Below, piece after piece: positions 7,624 through 14,728 of a stretch of DNA of 17,965 bases. The stretch is from NCBI GenBank assembly GCA_937871685.1, contig CALMOL010000534.1, positions 1-17,965 of the forward strand. Reading direction: 5' to 3'. Each line of letters starts with the position of its first letter. The stretch's first letter is position 1. The stretch comes from an uncultured Verrucomicrobiota bacterium. GTDB lineage: Bacteria; Verrucomicrobiota; Verrucomicrobiia; Chthoniobacterales; SZAS-18. The position numbers were made by a program, and so were the translations under genes. The notes below the pieces were generated by a model. That model ran no database searches and was not told the origin of the DNA. It was given only the letters and a program-made list of their open reading frames with translations.

Positions 7624-9141
7624 TCAGTGCGCGTGCTCCTTCCATTCCTCCTCGAAGACGCGCACGAGCGCCTGGTTGTTGAGGCGATTCACCTCGGTGG
7701 GCACCTCGGCCATGTCGCGCGGGAAGCGGAACAGGTCCGCCAGCGTCGGCGCGTCGAGGAAGCGCAGGCCCGGCGGCAGGAGACCGGCCGAGGGCGGCGG
7801 CAATGCCGCCGGCGAGGCAAGGACGAAGCCCCACTCGCCGAAGGAAGGCACGTAGGCGTGATACGGCCGCGTGCCGAAGCCGGTGGCATCCAGCGTGTGA
7901 ATCGTGGTCCAATACGCGCGCCGCGCCGCGTAGGGCGAGGTGCACTGCACCGTGAGCACGCCATCCGGCGCCAGGGCGCGGCGCACCTCGCGGTAGAAGG
8001 CCGTGGAATACAGCTTCCCCAGCGCGAAGTTCGAGGGGTCCGGGAAGTCCGCGAGGATGAAGTCCCACGCCGCTGCCGGCTGCCCTTGGAGCCACAGAAA
8101 CGCGTCGGCGTTCACCACGCGCACCTTGGGCGAGGCGAGCGCGCCGCCGTTCAGCGCCGTGAGCAGCTCGTGCGTGGAGAACAGGCGCGTCATCGCCGGG
8201 TCGAGGTCCACGAGCGTGACCTGCTCCACGTCGGGCCAGCGCAGGATCTCGCGCACGGCGAGGCCGTCGCCGCCGCCCATCACGAGCACGCGCGCGCGGC
8301 GCGGCGCGGCGGCCAGGCCGGGATGCACGAGCGCCTCGTGGTAGCGGTATTCGTCGCGCTGGGAGAACTGCAGGTTGCCGTTGAGGTAGAGCCGCAGGTC
8401 GCCCTGGCCGCGCGTGAGGACGATGCGCTGGTATGGCGTGGAGCGCGCGTAGATCACGTCGGAATACGTGGCGCCCTCCGCCCACGACACGAGCCGGTCC
8501 GAGAGCGCGAAGCCCGTCCCGAGCAGCGCGAGGATCAACCCACCGACCAGCGCGTGGCCGCGCGCCCAGGTGATGCGGTCCCGCAGCAGGCGCAGCGTGG
8601 CGAGGCCCACGAGGACGTTCAGCATTCCGAAAAAGAAGGCCGAGCGCACCAGCCCCAGCTTCGGCACGAGCACGAGCGGGAACAGCAGCGACGCGAGGAG
8701 CGCGCCCACGTAGTCGAGCGCGAAGACCTTGGCCACGAGGTCCTTGAACTCCAGCCGGTCGCGCAGGATGCGCAGCAGCAGCGGGATCTCCAGGCCCACC
8801 ATCGCGCCCACGAGGAACACCAGCGCGTAGAGCAGCACGCGGAAGGACCCCACCTGCCCGAAGAGCCCGAAGAGCAGCGCCGCGGATGCCCCGCCGACGA
8901 GGCCGACGTAGAATTCCACCTGCACGAACACGCTGAGCAGGCGCCGCTCCACGAAGCGCGACAGCCACGAGCCCACGCCCATGGCGAAGAGGTAGGCGCC
9001 GATGACGGTGGAGAACTGCGTGACCGAGTCGCCCAGCAGGTAGGACGCGAGCGTGCCGGCGATCAGCTCATAGATCAGCCCGCAGGTGGCGATCACGAAG
9101 ACGGACGCCAGCAGGAGCAGCCGGACGGAGCGGTCGGTCAT
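7624..9141 (-). CDS. membrane-embedded polyamine aminopropyltransferase (spermidine-synthase-like)
   Basis: 505 residues from ATG 9141. Residues 1-215 contain about seven hydrophobic membrane segments (for example 8-26, 45-60, 78-95, 101-122, 150-165, 169-184, 198-213). Residues about 225-440 are a spermidine-synthase-type methyltransferase fold: YQRI (237-240), LNGNLQFSQRDEYRYHE (253-269), the AdoMet loop VMGGGDG (287-293), VDLDP (311-315), NADAF (344-348) and ADFPDPSN with Asp365 as the expected catalytic base. These match active enzymes, so aminopropyl transfer from the SpeD product is plausible, but the acceptor is unknown. The fusion to a transporter-like or anchor domain places the reaction at the membrane. 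Inverted repeats lie on both sides. This is not the roughly 285-residue housekeeping SpeE. Confidence 0.9.
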   Translation of the reverse strand: MTDRSVRLLLLASVFVIATCGLIYELIAGTLASYLLGDSVTQFSTVIGAYLFAMGVGSWLSRFVERRLLSVFVQVEFYVGLVGGASAALLFGLFGQVGSFRVLLYALVFLVGAMVGLEIPLLLRILRDRLEFKDLVAKVFALDYVGALLASLLFPLVLVPKLGLVRSAFFFGMLNVLVGLATLRLLRDRITWARGHALVGGLILALLGTGFALSDRLVSWAEGATYSDVIYARSTPYQRIVLTRGQGDLRLYLNGNLQFSQRDEYRYHEALVHPGLAAAPRRARVLVMGGGDGLAVREILRWPDVEQVTLVDLDPAMTRLFSTHELLTALNGGALASPKVRVVNADAFLWLQGQPAAAWDFILADFPDPSNFALGKLYSTAFYREVRRALAPDGVLTVQCTSPYAARRAYWTTIHTLDATGFGTRPYHAYVPSFGEWGFVLASPAALPPPSAGLLPPGLRFLDAPTLADLFRFPRDMAEVPTEVNRLNNQALVRVFEEEWKEHAH

Positions 9142-9150
9142 GCGGAGAAA

Positions 9151-9350
9151 GCCGAGAGGATGGAAGATGGAGGATGGCAGGAGCGTTTCCTTCCATCGTG
9201 AGCGCCCTCAGTGCGAGAACGCCCTCCGCGGACAAGCAGCCCGAAAAAGGAAGAATTGGAAGCGCGAGGCGCCGGACGCGCCCTCCTGCCATGCACGCTT
9301 CCAATACGGAAGGACGACCCCTGCCATCCTCCATCTTCCATCCTCTCGGC
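9151..9350. repeat. long perfect inverted repeat upstream of the synthase gene
   Basis: The left arm 9151-9181 and right arm 9320-9350 are perfect reverse complements over 31 bases; the unit contains ggatggaagatggaggatgg. A second, inner pair, attggaagcg (9255-9264) and cgcttccaat (9296-9305), lies within the 138-base spacer. It occupies nearly all of the 229-base gap between the DUF350 gene and the synthase ATG, so the 5' side of the synthase message would be heavily structured. The spacer encodes no convincing protein and no transposase. It differs in sequence from the other inverted repeat at 7465-7605. Confidence 0.92.
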
Positions 9351-9370
9351 CTCTGCGCTCAGTCTCTGCC

Positions 9371-9574
9371 TCAGTGCATCGCCGAGGCGATGATCACGCA
9401 GATGCCCAGGCACGCCAGGCCCACCACCACGGCGAGCGCTTGGTTCTTCTCCTCGATCAGTTCCTTCCACAGATGGTAGGGCGTGAGCTTGTCGATCACG
9501 ACGAAGCCGACGCACAGGATGATGATGCCGAGGGTGGAATAAACGACGGTGTTGAGGAGGGCGGTCCAGTTCAT
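9371..9574 (-). CDS. DUF350 (YjfL-type) small membrane protein
   Basis: 67 residues from ATG 9574. Two membrane helices (about 7-29 and 45-65) are joined by the short charged loop DKLTPYHLWKELIEEKN. The first helix followed by D-K-L-T-P and the second beginning after E-K-N-Q-A match the DUF350 repeat. Many DUF350 proteins carry two such repeats; this one has a single unit. The biochemical role is unknown, but DUF350 genes recur beside envelope-stress (PspA-like), polyamine-synthesis and DUF4178 genes, as here. It follows the 49-residue membrane protein by 19 bases and precedes the large inverted repeat at 9151-9350. Confidence 0.85.
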   Translation of the reverse strand: MNWTALLNTVVYSTLGIIILCVGFVVIDKLTPYHLWKELIEEKNQALAVVVGLACLGICVIIASAMH

Positions 9575-9593
9575 GGGGGGAGCGGAGCGGGCG

Positions 9594-9743
9594 TTACTTG
9601 TGGATGAGGCGCGCGCCGCCGGGGCCGCTGGGACCCGAGCGAAGCCCGCCGGTGGCGAAGGGAGAGTAGCCGCGCGCGTTGGCGAAGAGCACGTAGGCGC
9701 ACGCCCCCAGGCAGAGCAGGAGATAAACGGGATGGCGCGGCAT
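9594..9743 (-). CDS. 49-residue single-pass membrane protein
   Basis: ATG at 9741-9743 and TAA at 9594-9596. The start overlaps the DUF4178 stop by one base (TAATG), a strong sign of translational coupling. Residues 4-22 (HPVYLLLCLGACAYVLFAN) form one membrane segment, followed by a short Gly/Ser/Pro-rich tail with basic residues (ARGYSPFATGG and SGPSGPGGARLIHK). I recognise no family. The position between DUF4178 and DUF350 genes suggests a small subunit of the same membrane complex. The call rests on the overlap, spacing and hydrophobic segment rather than homology. Confidence 0.65.
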   Translation of the reverse strand: MPRHPVYLLLCLGACAYVLFANARGYSPFATGGLRSGPSGPGGARLIHK

Positions 9744-11812
9744 TACCTGGGCGGAAGAGGCGGAGCGTTCGGAAACGGAATGGGCGGCGGCAGCGGCGGC
9801 GGCGAGGAGCGCGGGCGCGAAGGTGGCTCGGCGGCCTCCGCGGCGAGGTCGCTCTGCCCCCCGCGTTGCTGCTCGAAGAGAAGCGCGCGAACCCGCTGCC
9901 ACAGGGGATAGGCGACCAGCACGAGCAGGGCGAGCCAAAAATTTCCCCAGAACACCCCGCCCCGTTCCACGCGCACGTTGAAGGGGATCACGTTCGCCTG
10001 CGCGGCTAGGTCCGCGAAGGCCCCGCCCCACGCGGACGGCGAGCCGGTGCCGGCCGAGGCACCCCCCGGCGTCGCGCCGGGCGAGCCGGGGGCGGGATCC
10101 GAGGCCGTCTCGATCGCGAGGCGGTAGCGCCCGGGCGGCACGCTCCCCAGCGAGGCGCTCCCGGAGCGGCTGCCCTCGGTCCACGGCCCGTCCTCATCGC
10201 GACCGGAATAAAACTCGAGGTCGATGTCCGCGTCGTAGCGCTTGCCCGTGCCTTCCTCCACGAGGCTCACGTCGATGGCCACCCACGCGTTCGAGAGATT
10301 GGGCGCGTCCGCCGTGATCTCCACCCGGCCCGGGCCGCCCGCGAGCTCGAAGGGCTCGCTCGTCTGCACGCGGTTCGCATCGCCGCCGCGGCGGTGGTCG
10401 AACGAGCCGGAGAACACCTCCCGCGTGGACGAGGTGGACGCCGAGTAGATCTGCGTGGCGAGCAGCACCGCCAGCGCCGCCCACCAATACCAGCGCAGCG
10501 TGCCCCAGCGCTCGCGGAAGGGGTTCGGCTGGTTCGGCACGAAGCCCTCCGGCTTGGCCGGTGCCTCCAGCCCGAAGGCCCGCTTGACCTCGTCGGCCGG
10601 CACGTATTCGCCGCGCGACCACGTCACCTCGTTTAGGTCGGGATAGCGCTCGCGCGAGATTACCGCCGGCGGCGAGATCCAATCCTTCACGTAGGCCTTC
10701 TCCGCCGTGCTCGTCTGCCAATAGAACTCGCCCAGCACGCCCAGCACCGCCGCCGGGTAGGCGGCATACGCGCGGAAGCCGTTGGTCAGCAGGCGGTCGT
10801 CCGGCTCGTCGAGCATCCGCTGCACGCGCGTCCAGTGGCCGCGCACCGTCACCAGCCAGTCAAAGCCGTGCCACGGGTTGAAGAGCAGGATCTCCGACCA
10901 CGGCTCCTCGCCGTCCGTGCGGCGCATGAAGCCCACCGCCTCCCACTCCACGCCGCCCAGCTTGCCGCGCCGGCCGAGGGGAATCTCCGGCTCGTGCACG
11001 CGGATCTTTTCCGCCGCGTCCTCCAGCCGGCGGCGGCGCTCGTCGGAGGTGTCGATCACCGTGCCGCACGAGCCGCACACCGCCGACATCGTGAGACCCG
11101 CCGCGCGCACCGTCACGGGCGCGCCGCAGTTCGGGCAGGAGAAGGACTGCGCGTCGCGTTCATTGCGCGTGAGTTCCACGCCGGGCGTCCAGCCGGGCAC
11201 GTCGCGCAGGTTGGCGAGGTGCAATTCCTCGAAGCGCGCGTAGCACCCTTCGTAGTAGTCCGCGCCGTCCGGCCCCTCCTCCACCGTGGCGAAGCGACCA
11301 CCGGGCGCCGCCATGTCCGCGCTCGTTCGCGGCCGACCAGGCGGCAGCATCTGGGGCAATCCGCCCTCTCCGCCCACGAGCGTGGTTTCCTTCACGTCCA
11401 CCACGGTCCACTGGCGGTTGTTGATGAAGGGCGCCGCGCCGGCCGACATCAGCCCCACGGGCGGCAGCTTCTCCGCCGGCGTCTCCGCCGAGAAGGTGAA
11501 GAACCCCTGCGATTCCGCGATCCACGCGCGCCGGCCGTCGGCGCACTCGGCAAACCATTCCGTCCATGCGCCCCCGCTCCATCGCCAGCGCAGCCGCCCG
11601 AGCAGCCGGAAGCCTAGCCCGCCCAGCGTGCCCGTGGTGCCGATCTGGAGCGGCGAAAGGTCCGGCGGCAGCATCGCCACCGTGCCCAGCGTCTCGACGT
11701 TGAGGTCCTTGCGGATGATGAGCGAGCGGCACGACTCGCACACCGCCGAGACGGTGATGCTCGACTCGAAGTTGACGGTGGCCCCGCAACTCGGGCAGGC
11801 GAAGGCGGGCAT
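9743..11812 (-). CDS. DUF4178 protein with two zinc ribbons and two membrane segments
   Basis: 689 residues from ATG 11812; a TTG 18 codons upstream is less likely because MPAFACPSCG begins cleanly. Order: zinc ribbon 1 (C6-x2-C9 ... C25-x2-C28), DUF4178-like domain 1 (about 51-210), zinc ribbon 2 (C226-x2-C229 ... C246-x2-C249), DUF4178-like domain 2 (about 275-410, with SEILLFNPWHGFDWLVT), membrane helix about 441-457, a beta-rich, probably extracytoplasmic domain about 465-615, membrane helix about 621-637, and a proline-rich tail (669-689). The internal duplication is visible in the ribbons, which share the pattern VSAVCESC and MSAVCGSC. DUF4178 has no known reaction. It is the first gene of the cluster that ends with speD, so any promoter should lie in 11813-11926; none is obvious. 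Confidence 0.88.
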   Translation of the reverse strand: MPAFACPSCGATVNFESSITVSAVCESCRSLIIRKDLNVETLGTVAMLPPDLSPLQIGTTGTLGGLGFRLLGRLRWRWSGGAWTEWFAECADGRRAWIAESQGFFTFSAETPAEKLPPVGLMSAGAAPFINNRQWTVVDVKETTLVGGEGGLPQMLPPGRPRTSADMAAPGGRFATVEEGPDGADYYEGCYARFEELHLANLRDVPGWTPGVELTRNERDAQSFSCPNCGAPVTVRAAGLTMSAVCGSCGTVIDTSDERRRRLEDAAEKIRVHEPEIPLGRRGKLGGVEWEAVGFMRRTDGEEPWSEILLFNPWHGFDWLVTVRGHWTRVQRMLDEPDDRLLTNGFRAYAAYPAAVLGVLGEFYWQTSTAEKAYVKDWISPPAVISRERYPDLNEVTWSRGEYVPADEVKRAFGLEAPAKPEGFVPNQPNPFRERWGTLRWYWWAALAVLLATQIYSASTSSTREVFSGSFDHRRGGDANRVQTSEPFELAGGPGRVEITADAPNLSNAWVAIDVSLVEEGTGKRYDADIDLEFYSGRDEDGPWTEGSRSGSASLGSVPPGRYRLAIETASDPAPGSPGATPGGASAGTGSPSAWGGAFADLAAQANVIPFNVRVERGGVFWGNFWLALLVLVAYPLWQRVRALLFEQQRGGQSDLAAEAAEPPSRPRSSPPPLPPPIPFPNAPPLPPR

Positions 11813-11832
11813 TCTAAAGGGGAGGAGCCGCT

Positions 11833-11862
11833 CTTTTCCGCAACGCCCGCCCGCCGCGCAAG
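11833..11862 (+). repeat. direct repeat copy 1, downstream of the DUF1016 gene
   Basis: Thirty bases beginning cttttccgcaacgcccgc and ending cgcaag match 13185-13214 in the same orientation, with two mismatches (c/g at position 7 and c/t at position 14). The two copies lie on either side of the DUF1016 nuclease gene, 1352 bases apart. This copy sits 21 bases upstream of the DUF4178 ATG. Confidence 0.85.
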
Positions 11863-11864
11863 AC

Positions 11865-11885
11865 AAAACGCGCCGAAGCCGCGCG
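11865..11885 (-). terminator. weak intrinsic-terminator-like hairpin after the DUF1016 gene
   Basis: On the minus strand a 5-base stem (11881-11885 with 11869-11873, cgcgc/gcgcg) encloses a 7-base loop ggcttcg, followed by TTTT (11865-11868). It lies 42 bases past the DUF1016 stop and 53 bases before the DUF4178 start, a sensible place to separate the two units. The stem is short and the T-run only four, so this is a tentative call. Confidence 0.3.
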
Positions 11886-11926
11886 GGAAGGCTGATGAAC
11901 TGATGGCCGTAGCGCCGCGCGCCCGC

Positions 11927-13087
11927 TCAGGCCGATCCCTTTGCCAGCCCCGTCTCCAGCTCTTCCACGCTCGGCACGATGCCCTGGAGCGCTTTGGGCA
12001 GCGAGTCCACCAGCCTCGTCACGTATTCGGACACGCCGATGGGCTTCGACACGTCGCGCAACGCGTATTCGGCCACCACCCGGTTCTTCTCGCGGCACAG
12101 GATCAGGCCGATGGAGCGCGCGTCGCCTGACTGTCGGAGGCGATCATCCACCGCCGACAGGTAAAAGTTCATCTTCCCCGCCGCCTCCGGCGTGAACTTC
12201 CGCGCCTTCAGGTCGATCACCACGTAGCAGCGTAGCTTCAGGTGGTAGAAGAGCAGGTCGAGGTAGAAGTCGTCTCCGCCCACTTCCAGGTGCACCTGCC
12301 GCCCCACGAGCGCGAAGCCCGCGCCCAGCTCCAGCAGGAACTTTTCCACGTGCGCCATTAGCCCCTCCTCCACCGCGCGCTCGTTGACGTCGTCGCGCAG
12401 CGCGAGGAAGTCGAACACATACGGGTCCTTCGTGATTGCCTGCGCGAGGTCCGACTGAGCGGGCGGGAGTGTGGCCGGGAAATTCGTCACCGCCCCGCCC
12501 TGCCGCCGGTGCAGGCCGGATTCGACCTGAAGCGCCAGCACGTTGCGCGACCAGCCGTGCTCCACGGCCTTCGCGGCATACCAGAGGCGATCCTCCGCCT
12601 TCTTCAGCTTGTGCAACAGCAACAGATTGTGTCCCCACGGCAGCGACGCCATCGGTTCGGGCGGTGCCGTCCGCAGCGAATCCTTTACCGGCGGCGGGAA
12701 CTTTTCACGAGAAGAGGCGGGCACGCCTTCCTCGGGCTGAGGCAATTGTCTAACAGGCTGTAAGACAATTGGTGTTTCCAACCAAGCCTCCGCAAAGGCT
12801 CGCATAAATAGCAGGTTGACCCTGGAGAAACCTTGCTGCCCGGGAAACTCCCGCTGCAAGTCCTGCGATAGCCGGTCGATCACCTTTGCTCCCCACCCCT
12901 CGCGCTTCTGGCGGTCGAGGATCAGCCGCCCGATGTCCCAATACAGCGCCAGCAGCTCCCGGTTCGCCGCCAAGCCGGCCTTGATCCGCGCCGCCTGCAC
13001 CCGCGCCTTGATGTCCGCCAGCAAGGGCACGTAGTCCGCCGGCAGGGCGGGAGTTGCCTTCGGAGGTTGGGCGACGCGTTTGCTCAT
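11927..13087 (-). CDS. YhcG/DUF1016-family PD-(D/E)XK nuclease
   Basis: 386 residues from ATG 13087, with a possible ribosome site gggagg 11 bases upstream. The N-terminal DUF1016_N helical domain spans about 19-101 (ELLALYWDIGRLI, GWGAKVIDRLSQDL). A variable proline-rich linker at about 107-146 is longer than usual. The C-terminal domain has KAEDRLWYAAKAVEHGWSRN-type helices (about 163-182) and the nuclease core: FYLDLLFYH with Asp277, YVVIDLKA with Asp292 and Lys294, and GKMNFYLSAVDD (304-315). The active-site residues appear intact. The family is linked by genome context to restriction-modification and other defence or mobile DNA, but the substrate is not firmly known. Here no methylase or specificity gene is adjacent; it stands alone between two direct repeats. 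Confidence 0.9.
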   Translation of the reverse strand: MSKRVAQPPKATPALPADYVPLLADIKARVQAARIKAGLAANRELLALYWDIGRLILDRQKREGWGAKVIDRLSQDLQREFPGQQGFSRVNLLFMRAFAEAWLETPIVLQPVRQLPQPEEGVPASSREKFPPPVKDSLRTAPPEPMASLPWGHNLLLLHKLKKAEDRLWYAAKAVEHGWSRNVLALQVESGLHRRQGGAVTNFPATLPPAQSDLAQAITKDPYVFDFLALRDDVNERAVEEGLMAHVEKFLLELGAGFALVGRQVHLEVGGDDFYLDLLFYHLKLRCYVVIDLKARKFTPEAAGKMNFYLSAVDDRLRQSGDARSIGLILCREKNRVVAEYALRDVSKPIGVSEYVTRLVDSLPKALQGIVPSVEELETGLAKGSA

Positions 13088-13184
13088 GGCTCATCGGGCC
13101 TCCCAAACGGCGGTGCACGGCCCAAGGGCTTGCGGGTGGCTCCGCGGTCCGGGCAGGCCGGGCACGCGTGGCAGGCGAGCTTTT

Positions 13185-13214
13185 CTTTTCGGCAACGCTC
13201 GCCCGCCGCGCAAG
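13185..13214 (+). repeat. direct repeat copy 2, upstream of the DUF1016 gene
   Basis: Second copy of the 30-base repeat (see 11833-11862), within the 139-base gap between the DUF1016 ATG and the sensor-kinase stop. It overlaps a 6-base stem, cccgcc at 13202-13207 with ggcggg at 13221-13226. That stem lies directly after the kinase stop codon on the minus strand but lacks a T-run. The rest of the gap is very GC-rich and contains no gene I can support. Confidence 0.85.
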
Positions 13215-13226
13215 GCCAAAGGCGGG

Positions 13227-14717
13227 TCAAGCCCTCGTGACTTGGTCCAGCAGCGCGCGCAGGTGATTGAACGAGACGGGTTTCACCAGGTAGTCCGTGA
13301 ACCCGGCGGCCTTCGCGCGGCGCAGGTCCTCTTCAAAGCCGTAGCCGCTCATGGCGATCGCGGGAATCGCCGGCTGCAGCGCGCGAATCGCCTTGATGAG
13401 GTCGAGGCCGCTCTGGTCCGGCAAGCCCAGGTCGGAGATCATCGCGTCGAAGTTTCCGGCGGAACGCGCCAACTTGATCGCCTCGGCTCCGGTGCCCGCG
13501 ACCAGCACCTCGTGGCCCGCCCGCCGGAGGATCCGCGCCAGCACGTCGCGCGTCGAGTCATGGTCTTCTACCAAGAGCAGCCGCAGCCCCGCCGGTCCCA
13601 TGATGGGCGGAGGCGCCACCGGCGCTTCCGGCGCCGCCGGCACGGGCAAAGTCTTGAGCGCCACCGAGAACGTGGCGCCGCGCCCTGGCCCCGCGCTCTC
13701 GGCGAGGATCGTGCCGTGATGCAGATTCACGATCGCCCGCGAGATCGCCAGGCCCAGCCCCAGCCCGCCGAAGGTGCGGGTCGAGATGCCGCCCTGCTCG
13801 AACGCGTTGAAGATGTGCGGCAAGGCCTCCGGCGCGATGCCGATGCCCGTGTCCGTGACCCGCACCACGAGGCGGCCCTCCCCGTCGTTGCTCGTCACGA
13901 CGCGCACCTCGCCGCCCGACGCGGTGAACTTCACGGCGTTCTTGATCACGTTCCAAAACACCTGCTGCAGCCGCGCCGCGTCGCCTTCCACGTGATGCTC
14001 CGCGGCCTCCTTTTCGAAGCGAATCTCCACGCGCTTGCCGGTGCCCTCGCTCTTCACGATCTCCGCGGTGTGCGAGAGCAGGGCGTGGAGGTCCACCGGC
14101 GCGGGCACGAGCGAGAGCTTGCCGTTCGCGATGCGCGTGTGGTCCAGCAGGTCGTCGATCAGGCGCGCTTCCAGCTCGGCGTTGCGCCGGATGACCGCGG
14201 CCTGGGCGCGAGCTTCCTCGGGCAGCGTCGGATCCATCTCCATCACGGTGGCCACCATCAGCACCGGCGTCAGCGGCGTGCGCAGCTCGTGCGAGAGCGC
14301 CGCCATGAACTCGTCCTTCGCCCGGCTGGCCTTTTGCGCCGCCTTCTTCGCGTGGAGCAGCTCCGTCTCGAAGTGGCTGCGCTGCCGCATCCGCACCAGC
14401 ACGCACTCGCTCTCGAAGCGCCCCCCGTTCTCGCGCCGCCGCCCGTTGAGCAGGAAGGGCACCTCCTCGCCTTCTTTGGATCGCAGCGAAAGATAAATCT
14501 CCTCCACTTCCCCCTGCAGCTTCAGCAGCGGGAAGAGGTGCGTCTGGTAAAACACGCGCCCGCCCGCGGAGAAGAGCGTCTGCACGTGCCGCTCGGCCAG
14601 CAGCTCGTCGCGCTCATGGCCGAGCATCGCGCAGAGCGAGGCGTTCACCGCCACGATGCGACCGTCATCCGCAAACGATAGGAACCCGCAGGGCAAGCGG
14701 TCGAGGGCGGGATCCAT
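13227..14717 (-). CDS. hybrid sensor kinase: RsbP-type PAS, histidine kinase, receiver
   Basis: 496 residues from ATG 14717. The PAS domain (about 6-115) contains PCGFL (9-13), FPLLKL (62-67), EEIYLSL (72-78) and GEEVP (83-87), a set I recognise from the PAS domain of Bacillus RsbP. The kinase core has an H-box LSHELRTPLT with His143, N-box NVIKNAVKF with Asn260, G1 DTGIGI (289-294), F-box FEQ and G2 GGLGLGLAI (317-325). A Pro/Ala linker (about 357-373) leads to a receiver with Asp385, phospho-acceptor Asp429 (MISDLGLP), Ser457 and Lys479. There are no membrane segments, so it should be cytosolic. It lies 11 bases after the RsbQ stop. No output regulator or sigma-factor partner is in the window. 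Confidence 0.93.
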   Translation of the reverse strand: MDPALDRLPCGFLSFADDGRIVAVNASLCAMLGHERDELLAERHVQTLFSAGGRVFYQTHLFPLLKLQGEVEEIYLSLRSKEGEEVPFLLNGRRRENGGRFESECVLVRMRQRSHFETELLHAKKAAQKASRAKDEFMAALSHELRTPLTPVLMVATVMEMDPTLPEEARAQAAVIRRNAELEARLIDDLLDHTRIANGKLSLVPAPVDLHALLSHTAEIVKSEGTGKRVEIRFEKEAAEHHVEGDAARLQQVFWNVIKNAVKFTASGGEVRVVTSNDGEGRLVVRVTDTGIGIAPEALPHIFNAFEQGGISTRTFGGLGLGLAISRAIVNLHHGTILAESAGPGRGATFSVALKTLPVPAAPEAPVAPPPIMGPAGLRLLLVEDHDSTRDVLARILRRAGHEVLVAGTGAEAIKLARSAGNFDAMISDLGLPDQSGLDLIKAIRALQPAIPAIAMSGYGFEEDLRRAKAAGFTDYLVKPVSFNHLRALLDQVTRA

Positions 14718-14728
14718 GCGGCGGAGGG

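Noticed and set aside
5557..9201. A very long open frame (1214 residues) on the plus strand opposite speD, the flavoenzyme and the synthase gene
   Set aside because: Its product is a low-complexity Arg/Ala/His/Glu-rich string with no domain, and the opposite strand carries three clearly recognisable enzymes. Such antisense frames are common in high-GC DNA.
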